Assembly: GCF_008974185.1 (NCBI RefSeq)
Contig: NZ_BKZP01000005.1
Span: 62,001-126,000, forward strand
From: Weizmannia acidilactici
Lineage (GTDB): Bacteria; Bacillota; Bacilli; Bacillales; Bacillaceae_C
DNA: 64,000 nt
Reading direction: 5' to 3'
The notes under the pieces were generated by a model. It was not told the origin of the DNA, made no database searches, and saw only the letters and a program-made list of their open reading frames with translations. A program made the translations under genes and the position numbers. This document shows, one piece after another, positions 56,989 through 64,000 of this stretch (within the stretch, counting starts at the first letter, position 1; every line of letters starts with the position of its first letter).

Positions 56989-57900
56989 TCAAACTTTATG
57001 ATCCGGCGCCAGGCCGCAAGCATACGTGCCTTTTTCAATTTGTATCGTGGTGTGTTCGATCCCGAATTTGTTGTGCAGTTCTTTTTCCAGTTTTTCAAGC
57101 AGTGCATCGTTGTCCTCAATTTGAGAGCGGACGATATGGGCGGTCAGCACTGCTTCCGTTGTACTCATGCCCCAAATATGCAAATCGTGGACATTTAAAA
57201 CGGTCGGCATGTTTTCCAAATAGGCTTTGATTTCATCAGTATCAATGCCGGCAGGAACAGCATCAAGCGATAAATCGACGGCTTCGCGCAAAAGCCCCCA
57301 AGTTCCGGCAAAGATCACGGCGGCAATGAGAATGCTGACAACCGGGTCAAGCCATTCCCAGCCGGTAATAAGAATAATGGCGCCGGCAACGACGACGCCG
57401 AGTGAAACTAGTGCATCGGCAGCCATATGCAGGAATGCGCCGCGGATATTTAAGTCGTGTTCACGTCCCGACATAAACAGCAGTGCGGTTGCCGCGTTAA
57501 TCACAATTCCAATGACGGCCACGATCATGACTGTTTTTCCCGCTACAGGCTGAGGATGGGCAAAGCGTTGTACGGCTTCGAGAAAAATCGCCCCGACTGC
57601 AATGAGCAAGATAATGGCATTCAAAAGCGCCGCCATTATTGATGATTTTTTATAGCCATATGTGCGCTTTTTTGTTGGAAGCTTTTTTCCCAACAAAACG
57701 GCTGCCCAGGCAATGATCAGGCCTAGCACATCGCTCAGATTGTGGCCCGCGTCAGCCAACAGGGCAAGGGAATCGGAGAAAAAGCCGTAAACTGCTTCAA
57801 TGATAATAAAAACGGTATTGAGGCCGATGCCGGCAGCAAAGGCTTTGCCGTATCGGGCCGGATGATGGTGGTGGTGATGGTGTTCATGGCTGTTGGACAT
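56989..57900 (-). CDS. czcD: cation diffusion facilitator (CzcD-like zinc exporter)
   Basis: 303 aa. A His-rich start (HEHHHHHHHPARYG), six helices with the metal site DSLALLADAGHNLSDVLGLI (DxxxH..D type), a basic-aromatic linker TYGYKKSSIMAALLNA, and a C-terminal metallochaperone-like domain (LNVHDLHIWGMST). The family exchanges Zn2+ (also Co2+, Cd2+) for H+ or K+. Transcribed alone, divergent from the VIT gene. Confidence 0.92.
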   Translation of the reverse strand: MSNSHEHHHHHHHPARYGKAFAAGIGLNTVFIIIEAVYGFFSDSLALLADAGHNLSDVLGLIIAWAAVLLGKKLPTKKRTYGYKKSSIMAALLNAIILLIAVGAIFLEAVQRFAHPQPVAGKTVMIVAVIGIVINAATALLFMSGREHDLNIRGAFLHMAADALVSLGVVVAGAIILITGWEWLDPVVSILIAAVIFAGTWGLLREAVDLSLDAVPAGIDTDEIKAYLENMPTVLNVHDLHIWGMSTTEAVLTAHIVRSQIEDNDALLEKLEKELHNKFGIEHTTIQIEKGTYACGLAPDHKV

Positions 57901-58131
57901 GCAATTAACTCCTTTTCATAGCGCTGTTCATATTGTCAATTTTCTGTGTTTCAAAGCCGAAAAAGTTGCGGGATCCAAATAAATGTCCGAATCGTTGATA
58001 AACTCATTATATGCGTATCTCCTTCGTTTGCAAAGAAACTTTTACAACACGGCAAATTTTCCGTCGGTTTTTCCCGTTGTGAAGTGTTAAAATGGAGATG
58101 GGCTTATACATAAAAAGATTGAAAGGAAGAG

Positions 58132-58836
58132 ATGGGAATGCCGAATACCGAACATGTGGAAGAACATTTTCAGGCATCCGATACGGTTCGTGATATCGTC
58201 ATCGGTATGTCGGACGGATTGACAGTCCCGTTTGCGCTTGCAGCAGGCCTGTCCGGCGCAGTGGATTCGCCGATGCTCGTTTTGGCGGCAGGGGCCGCTG
58301 AAATTGCGGCAGGGTCCATTGCGATGGGCCTCGGAGGCTATTTGGCGGCAAAATCGGATGCCGAGCATTACTATAATGAATTAAAAAGGGAATACCGTGA
58401 AGTGGAAGAAGTGCCGGACCGCGAAAAAGATGAAGTTCGCGACGTGTTCAAGGAATATGATCTCGAACCGGAACATATTGAAGCCATCGTCGATAAAATG
58501 GCAGAAAATCCGGATAAATGGGTTGATTTTATGATGAAATTCGAACTCGGGCTTGATAAACCCGAAAAAGGGCGCAGTTTAAAAAGTGCTTTTACGATTG
58601 CTTTATCTTATATCGTCGGCGGCCTAATCCCGCTCTCCCCGTATTTTTTTGTCACACATGCATCACAGGCGTTGCTCGTCTCCGTTATCATTACGCTTAT
58701 TGTCCTGTTTATTTTCGGGGCGGTGAAAGGGCGTGTTACAGGTTCCCATCCGTATAAAAGCGGACTGGAAACGGTCATTATCGGCGGTTTGGCCGCTGCT
58801 GCCGCATTCGGGCTTGCAAGACTGCTGACAAAATAG
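58132..58836 (+). CDS. VIT1/CCC1-family metal transporter
   Basis: 234 aa. The typical start DTVRDIVIGMSDGLTVPFALAAGLSGA (first helix) and AAGSIAMGLGGYLAAKSDAEHY with an acidic cytosolic metal-binding hairpin (EVEEVPDREKDEVRDVFKEY) are followed by three helices. Family members move Fe2+ or Mn2+. AAAGGAAGAG precedes the ATG. Next to a zinc exporter, but divergent. Confidence 0.88.
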   Translation: MGMPNTEHVEEHFQASDTVRDIVIGMSDGLTVPFALAAGLSGAVDSPMLVLAAGAAEIAAGSIAMGLGGYLAAKSDAEHYYNELKREYREVEEVPDREKDEVRDVFKEYDLEPEHIEAIVDKMAENPDKWVDFMMKFELGLDKPEKGRSLKSAFTIALSYIVGGLIPLSPYFFVTHASQALLVSVIITLIVLFIFGAVKGRVTGSHPYKSGLETVIIGGLAAAAAFGLARLLTK

Positions 58837-58883
58837 CTGTTTTCCATCCGCTTCTGCCGGGCGGGAGGGTCTTTAACGTATTT

Positions 58884-58912
58884 TTGCTTTTCTTGGAGAA
58901 ATAAGCTATAAT
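58884..58912 (+). promoter_or_regulatory. promoter of the fluoride-responsive unit
   Basis: TTGCTT (58884-58889), 17 bases, TATAAT (58907-58912), directly before the riboswitch. Confidence 0.7.
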
Positions 58913-58933
58913 ATTAGCATCCTTTGTTCAAAC

Positions 58934-59022
58934 GATAAGGCGATGGAGTTCGCCATAACCGCCTGCGGGCTGATGACTCCTGCTGATATGGATCTTCTTT
59001 TCATATTGGCAGGAGTTTTTTG
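58934..59022 (+). ncRNA. fluoride riboswitch (crcB motif) with terminator
   Basis: GGCGATGGAGTTCGCC, ATAACCGCC and GGGCTGATGACTCCTG follow the crcB RNA consensus (GGNGATGGNNTTCGCC, AACCGCC, CTGATGACTCCT). The terminator CTCCTGC...GCAGGAG-T6 (58977-59022) reuses the 3' end of the aptamer, so ligand binding should prevent termination. The first fluC starts 48 bases later. Confidence 0.95.
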
Positions 59023-59070
59023 ATGCGGCGTGCAGCGCTTTTTCGATAAGATATTTTCGGAGGAGATAGT

Positions 59071-59484
59071 ATGTTATATGTTTTAGTAGGCATTGCCGGC
59101 ATCTTTGGTGCATTGGCGCGCTATGATTTAGGAATCTGGATCGGGATGCATGTCCATACGATTTTTCCGTTTGCGACGCTTTGCATTAATATGATCGGCT
59201 GTTTTCTGCTTGGATGGCTGACGATGCATATTTTTAAATCAAAAAATGTTCATCCATATATTGCGAGCGCACTCGGCACCGGCTTTGTCGGTTCTTTTAC
59301 AACATTCTCGACTTTTAGCGTCGAAACGGTGCAGCTTTTCCAGCAGTCGCTTTATATTTATGCTGTTCTGTATATTTTCTGCAGTTTATTCGGCGGCCTC
59401 ATGATGTCGTGGGCCGGATTTAAGATCGGGGCTAGACTGCATGCGCGGTCGAAAGCGCATCAGGTGCAGACTCAGGAAAATTAG
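59071..59484 (+). CDS. crcB1: fluoride efflux channel subunit FluC 1
   Basis: Fluoride channel subunit of 137 aa with four helices. GIFGALARYDLG (about residues 9-20), ATLCINMIGCFLLGWLT and GTGFVGSFTTFSTFSVET are the FluC hallmarks, with the phenylalanines that line the pore. Paired with a second, different subunit 13 bases downstream, as in Bacillus heterodimers. GGAGGAGA precedes the ATG. Confidence 0.95.
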   Translation: MLYVLVGIAGIFGALARYDLGIWIGMHVHTIFPFATLCINMIGCFLLGWLTMHIFKSKNVHPYIASALGTGFVGSFTTFSTFSVETVQLFQQSLYIYAVLYIFCSLFGGLMMSWAGFKIGARLHARSKAHQVQTQEN

Positions 59485-59497
59485 AGGTGATGTTTCT

Positions 59498-59863
59498 ATG
59501 GTCATGAATGGCATTTTTATTGCAATCGGCGCTTTTTTTGGGGCAATTTCCCGGTTTTCTCTTTCTCAATTGATCAAACGGATCTATCCGGTAAAATTTC
59601 CGGCTGCAACATTTTTTATTAACCTGTCGGGCTCTTTTCTGCTCGGCCTTCTGTTCGGCCTTGGCGCCGGCAGTTCATGGCGCCTGTTGCTTGGCACCGG
59701 CTTCATGGGGGCTTTTACGACCTTTTCCACTTTTAAACTTGAAAATATTCAGTTGCATGCTGAAAAACAATGGCGTATCCTTATCCCGTACCTGGCACTC
59801 AGTTATGTAATCGGGATTGCGATGGCGTTTCTCGGTATCATGCTCGGAGATTTCCTGGCCTGA
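59498..59863 (+). CDS. crcB2: fluoride efflux channel subunit FluC 2
   Basis: 121 aa, a diverged partner of FluC 1. GAFFGAISRFSLS, FINLSGSFLLGLLFG and GTGFMGAFTTFSTFKLEN are present. ATG 59498 follows AGAGGTGATG. Both genes should be turned on by the riboswitch. Confidence 0.95.
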   Translation: MVMNGIFIAIGAFFGAISRFSLSQLIKRIYPVKFPAATFFINLSGSFLLGLLFGLGAGSSWRLLLGTGFMGAFTTFSTFKLENIQLHAEKQWRILIPYLALSYVIGIAMAFLGIMLGDFLA

Positions 59864-60050
59864 AATGAAACTTTTGGACAGTCACTTCGTAATAATATAA
59901 GAAAAGCAATCAGTGGAATGATACTTTGTTAGCCGGCAGCCTGCTTTTTTAACCGGAGGGTGAAGGATATCCTTTTGAAAATTTTCGGTTTTTACAGGTA
60001 TCCTTTTGCAATTCTGCAGAACGTACGAACAAAGAACAGGAGGAAGATGT

Positions 60051-60629
60051 ATGAGAAAATCCATGCCATGGCTGGTCGTGGCCGCGATCCTGGTTATTCT
60101 CGTTATTGGTGTTTTTTCAAGTTATAACGGTTTTGTCAACGCAGAAGAAAACGTAAACCAATCTTATTCGCAAATTCAAAACCAGCTGCAAAGGCGGATG
60201 GACTTGATCCCGAACCTTGTAAACACAGTCAAAGGCTACGCTTTGCATGAAAAAGCTGTTATTGATGACATTTCGAAAGCACGTGCACAATTGGCCGGTG
60301 CAAAAACCCCAGCTGACCAAGCGGCGGCAAACGACCAGCTGAACACTGCTTTGAGCCGGCTGATGGTTGTCGTGGAAAATTATCCGGATTTGAAAGCAAA
60401 CCAAAATTACACACAGCTGATGGATGAACTTGCCGGTACGGAAAACCGGCTCGCAGTTGCGCGCCAGGATTACAACAGCGCCGTCGCAACATATAACAAA
60501 AAGGTAAAAAGAATGCCCGGCGCAATTATTGCCAATCTGTTCGGTTTCCATGAAAAAGAATACTTTAAAGCAGAAACAAGCGCGAATGAAGCGCCAAAAG
60601 TTGATTTTGGGAACAGCAGTGGTCAGTGA
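60051..60629 (+). CDS. LemA family protein
   Basis: 192 aa. One N-terminal helix (about residues 6-25) is followed by the four-helix LemA domain, with NVNQSYSQIQNQLQRRMDLI-PNLVNTVKGY and TENRLAVARQDYNSAVATYN. Role unknown in Bacillus; often paired, as here, with a TPM protein. AGGAGGAAG precedes the ATG. Overlaps the next gene by one base (TGATG). Confidence 0.92.
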   Translation: MRKSMPWLVVAAILVILVIGVFSSYNGFVNAEENVNQSYSQIQNQLQRRMDLIPNLVNTVKGYALHEKAVIDDISKARAQLAGAKTPADQAAANDQLNTALSRLMVVVENYPDLKANQNYTQLMDELAGTENRLAVARQDYNSAVATYNKKVKRMPGAIIANLFGFHEKEYFKAETSANEAPKVDFGNSSGQ

Positions 60630-61402
60630 TGAAAAGAAGCGCGCTTATTACAGCCGTTTTTTTCACATGTCTGTTTGCTGTTTTCTCAATCGTTCCGCCG
60701 GCCAAAGCTGCGCCGAAGATACCCAAGCCGGTTGGGGACATATATGTTCAGGATTTTGCCGGTGTGCTGACAGACAGCCAGAAACAGAAACTGATCTCGC
60801 TTGGCAGGCAGCTGGATGATAAAACAAAAGCACAAGTCGCTGTTCTGACCGTGGACACGATCGGGAAGAATACGACAATTGAAACATTTTCCAATCAAGC
60901 TTTCCGCCAGTACGGGCTGGGCGACAAAAAAATGAACAATGGCGTGCTGATCGTATTGGCAGTGAAAGACAAAAAAATCAGAATCGAAGTCGGCTACGGC
61001 CTGGAAGGTGCGCTCCCGGACGGAAAAGTGGGCCGCATTCTCGACCAGTACGCGATGCCGTATCTGAAAGAAGGCAAGGAAGATGCAGCAGTTGTCAATA
61101 CGTATAAAAAACTGGCCAATGAAACGGCGAAAGAATACAATGCAAATATTCAATCAAAACCGCAGGCGTATGAACCGCCGCCTACCAATCAGGCTTCCCC
61201 GCTTTCGTTCTGGAAGCAGGTTTTAATCGGCCTCGGGGTGCTTGTTCTGATTTTGATCGATTTCAAGTTTTTCGGCGGCACTTTGACTTATTTTCTGCTC
61301 AATATCCTCTCGATGTTCTTTCATGGCGGCGGGGGGAGAGGGGGAGGCAGCAAAGGCGGCGGCGGTTCTTCCGGCGGTGGGGGAGCAAGCCGGGGGTGGT
61401 AA
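60629..61402 (+). CDS. TPM-domain (YgcG-like) membrane protein
   Basis: 257 aa. Signal peptide (residues 1-27), TPM/DUF477 domain (YVQDFAGVLTDSQKQKLISL, NNGVLIVLAVKDKKIRIEVGYG), one transmembrane helix (about 196-215), and a Gly-rich tail with the GGGGRGGGS and terminal SRGW typical of the family. ATG 60629 is preferred to GTG 60626. Confidence 0.9.
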   Translation: MKRSALITAVFFTCLFAVFSIVPPAKAAPKIPKPVGDIYVQDFAGVLTDSQKQKLISLGRQLDDKTKAQVAVLTVDTIGKNTTIETFSNQAFRQYGLGDKKMNNGVLIVLAVKDKKIRIEVGYGLEGALPDGKVGRILDQYAMPYLKEGKEDAAVVNTYKKLANETAKEYNANIQSKPQAYEPPPTNQASPLSFWKQVLIGLGVLVLILIDFKFFGGTLTYFLLNILSMFFHGGGGRGGGSKGGGGSSGGGGASRGW

Positions 61403-61408
61403 CTTTCA

Positions 61409-61440
61409 ACACGGGGAAATTCGCTTCGTGTATTTTTTTG
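61409..61440 (+). terminator. terminator after lemA-TPM
   Basis: ACACGGGGAA / TTCGTGT-like stem and ATTTTTTTG. Confidence 0.6.
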
Positions 61441-61555
61441 TCAAAGGAAAAAAGTTTCATGGTTTTGTCATTGGTTTTAGCCACTTTTGTCGAATATAAA
61501 GTGTAAGGATTTTATGGAAGATACGTGAAAAACCTTGCACTTGGCGGCCATTTCA

Positions 61556-63016
61556 ATGTACAAAAAAACGGAATATCAGTTAACTTTCGTAGAAGATTTT
61601 TTTCTACCATTCGGCGGAAAATTAAATAAAGAAAATCGCTGGGTTCGCCTGGCTGAAGTTATTCCTTGGTGGAAAGCTGAAGAAAAGTACGCCAAGTCCT
61701 TTAAGAATAAATTAAAAGGCGAACGAGCTTACTCCGTAAGAATCGCTCTTGGAGCTCTCTACATCAAAGAACGGCTTGGGCTGACTGACCGTGAAACTGT
61801 CGAACAGATCACAGAAAACCCGTATTTGCAGTATTTTATCGGGTTGCCGGAATTTCAGGAAAAAGCGCCATTCGACCATTCTTTGATGCCTCGTTTCAGG
61901 AAACGTCTGGGCGCAAATATCATCAATGAACTCAATGAGTGGATTGTTCTGGGAGAACAGAAACGCCAGTCGGAAGAGACATCTGAAGAAGATGACAACG
62001 ATGATGATAATCATGATGATGACGATCATGACGGTGACGATCATCATCCTTCCTGTCCAGCTTCGAAAGAGAGCCCGAGTGAATCGGCTTCTGCTGAAAC
62101 GAAGAACAAAGGAAAGCTAATCCTGGACGCAACCTGTGCACCGGCCGATATTGCTTATCCCACGGACCTTGGGCTGTTGAACGAAGCTCGTGAGAAACTG
62201 GAACATATCATTGATGTGCTGCATGAGCCCCACAAAGGAAAGCAACAAAAGCCACGGACCTACAGAAAAAGGGCCCGCAAGGCCTATCTTTCTGTCGCCA
62301 AACAACGCAAAGCTGGTGCCCGGAAAATCCGGAAAGCCGTCGGCAAACAGCTTCGATACGTGAAACGTGATCTTGAGATCATTGAAAAGCTTGTTGCCCA
62401 AAGTTCCTTGTCCCTTTTGAACAAAAATGAGTACCGGCAACTTCTTGTCATTCATGAGCTTTACCGCCAGCAGGCAGAAATGTACAAAAAGAAATCTCGA
62501 CGGATTGACCACCGGATTGTGAGCATTTCCCAACCGCATGTCCGCCCAATTGTAAGGGGCAAGGCAAAAGCGAACGTGGAGTTCGGTTCAAAAGTCGCCA
62601 TCAGTGTTGTCGATGGCTATGCCCTGATTGAAAGGCTCGATTGGGAAAACTACAATGAAGGCATCACTCTCAAGGAATCTGTTGAAAATTACTACAACCG
62701 GTTTGGTTTCTACCCAGAAGCAATTCTGGCGGACAAAATTTACCGGAATCGTGAAAATCTGGCTTACTGCAAATCTCTCGGCATCTAAAGTGGGCCACGG
62801 CTTGGCTGCCCATCCAAGACAGAAGACCATTCCTTGGAACGATTGGCGAATCAGGATACCTCTGAACGTAATGCCGTTGAAGGCAAATTTGGTGAAGGCA
62901 AGCGCAAATACGGGCTGGACCTTATTCGAGCACGACTTCAGGAGACAAGTGAAACAGTTGTAGCTCTCCAATTTCTCATCATGAACTTGGAGCGAAAGCT
63001 CAGAGTTATTTTTTGA
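61556..63016 (+). mobile_element. IS5/IS1182-type transposase gene with an in-frame stop
   Basis: DUF772-type N-terminus (KGERAYSVRIALGALYIKER, FDHSLMPRFRKRLG), first Asp in LILDATCAPADIAYPTDLG, second in PEAILADKIYRNRENLAYC. A TAA at 62786-62788 interrupts the frame, which then continues open to 63016 with RNAVEGKFGEGKRKYGLD, the segment that should carry the catalytic Glu. An acidic/His-rich low-complexity insert (EDDNDDDNHDDDDHDGDDHH, about residues 146-166) lies between the domains. The chain is complete otherwise. I could not locate the element's terminal repeats. Confidence 0.85.
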
Positions 63017-63017
63017 A

Positions 63018-63509
63018 ATCTTTACAAAAAAAGTTTTGATAGTAGAAGGCGATACAGAAGAAGTTGTAATAAGAGAAACAGTTGCAAGGATGCCTGAAGA
63101 CATGTATAAGGATTTCTCATATAATTGGGAAGTTGTAAAGGCAAGAGGAAAGGCTGCAATTATTCCATTAGTGAAATATTTTAACGCTTTAGGTATTTAT
63201 CCAAATGTTATACATGATAGAGATGGTGGTATAGAAAAAGCCTTTAATTTTAACAAGTCAATTTTAGATGCGGTAGGAGATCCAAATCGAGTTTTTCCTA
63301 TTAAAGAGTGTATGGAAGACCTGTTAGGGTATAAATCTTCAAGTTCCGATAAACCATATAAAGCTTACCATTTTATAAATTCCAACTGGGGGAAGAAATG
63401 GGAAGATATTAATCCAGAGTGGAGAGGAATAATTGAACAGATTATATACGGTAAAAAGGAAATTAATACTTCATATATTGGAGTAGCGGCAACGAAAGAT
63501 GAAAATTAA
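63018..63509 (+). pseudogene. TOPRIM end of an OLD-family ATP-dependent nuclease, decapitated
   Basis: The frame IFTKKVLIVEGDTEEVVIRE, then AIIPLVKYFNALGIYPNVIH-DRDGG matches the TOPRIM domain of OLD-family nucleases (the conserved Glu in EGDTE, the D-x-D in HDRDGG). The N-terminal ABC-type ATPase is missing: the frame begins where the transposase ends. The codon use and AT-rich DNA differ from neighbours. There is no start codon or ribosome site of its own (a TTG at 63036 cuts into the TOPRIM strand), so it is a remnant. Ends IGVAATKDEN. Confidence 0.75.
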
Positions 63510-64000
63510 TACTTCGCTTTATCTTATGGAAATTATTTTTATGATACATTTTGGGGTTTCATATGCATCGTCTAATGCTCTTAAAATCAAAATTATATAA
63601 TTATCTAAAAAGCATATCCGACCACATTTTTCGAATTTAGATCCAACACAGAAGATAAGTTTTATGTTTTTGAAATTCTATATATGAAAGTAAATAAAAT
63701 TAATTGCCGTTTAATTCTTTTAATTTTAGTTACCCATTACAATTTACTAATAGCTAAAAGCAGCTTTTTGTTGAAGAATATCTTTCTATTCTATTTAAAT
63801 AACAAAGAAACACCACTGCACCTCATTTATATTTTTATAACATAACTACCGTCAACACTCGATACACGTGGAGTGTGTTGTCTTGATGTCAAGGGTGGAT
63901 AAATAGAAGGGCTGAAAATGTTTATAAAACAAGGATTTCCAGACATTGAACTTTTCTCTCGGCTTCTTTGCCAGAGGTAACAATGTCGGGAAACCCTTAT
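63510..64000. other. AT-rich, gene-free end of the window
   Basis: No gene with a ribosome site and no recognisable protein is seen. Near 63853-63885 CAACACTC...GAGTGTGTTG forms an imperfect inverted repeat. The composition continues that of the OLD remnant, as expected for an acquired segment. Confidence 0.4.

Noticed and set aside
63853-63885. attC-like inverted repeat near the window end
   Set aside because: Only an imperfect 8-10 bp pair; no integrase or attC core motifs.

Overview
The window looks like the chromosome of a low-to-mid-GC endospore-forming Bacillaceae. Spore genes (spoVB, cotG, cotH, cotB, sigK, sda), Bacillus-type T-boxes, 6S RNA, a fused secDF and near-complete synteny with the B. 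subtilis yajC-to-sigK region support this. Base composition and the ISLre2-type remnant suggest the Heyndrickxia (Weizmannia/Bacillus) coagulans group; this is an inference from style, not a match I could run.

Layout. 1-9.3 kb: end of tgt, yajC, a small membrane protein, a DUF421 protein, spoVB (minus), comN, secDF, recJ-apt. 9.7-12.4 kb: relA-dtd (stringent response and D-aa-tRNA proofreading). 12.5-15.6 kb: MarR regulator, HlyD-type adaptor and DHA2 efflux pump behind two palindromic operators. 15.6-21.2 kb: SH3/amidase_3 cell-wall hydrolase (minus), yrzK, T-box-controlled hisS-aspS, then 6S RNA. 21.3-23.2 kb: BASS-family transporter and tcdA. 23.3-27.1 kb: spore outer-coat island cotG (minus), cotH, cotB and a CotB-like protein. 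27.1-30 kb: frameshifted arsB-like transporter and rarA (both minus). 30.3-37.6 kb: SDR, cymR-iscS-mnmA, the TPR protein yrrB and recD2. 37.7-44 kb: small proteins, an AI-2E exporter, T-box-alaS, then yrzL-ruvX-DUF1292. 44.4-48.5 kb: mltG, yrrM, udk, greA, yrrS, yrzA. 48.6-52.2 kb: an eroded zone with repeats, an ISLre2 relic, mtnN, yrhC, a compact run of four very short ORFs including yrzI, and a frameshifted UPF0180 gene. 52.5-56.5 kb: ahpCF, sigK (not interrupted), pssA, sda with DnaA boxes. 57-61.4 kb: CDF zinc exporter, VIT-family transporter, fluoride riboswitch with two fluC genes, lemA and a TPM-domain protein. 61.5-64 kb: a transposase with an internal stop, next to the truncated TOPRIM end of an OLD-family nuclease, then AT-rich DNA without recognisable genes.

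Functional themes are translation and tRNA charging or modification (hisS, aspS, alaS, dtd, tcdA, mnmA, tgt), protein export, stringent and sulfur control (relA, cymR, iscS, mtnN), spore coat and mother-cell control (cot genes, sigK, spoVB), and ion or drug export. Compared with my memory of B. subtilis gene order, yrrN/yrrO, yrrR, yrrT and mccA/mccB are absent, and the relics sit at some of those breakpoints.

The observations most worth a second look are the yrzI small-ORF locus (51.2-51.9 kb), the A7 -1 frameshift site in arsB (27.77 kb), the decapitated OLD nuclease (63.0-63.5 kb), a dispersed 120-130 bp repeat with terminal inverted repeats, and a 12-codon leader ORF coupled to yrrM.
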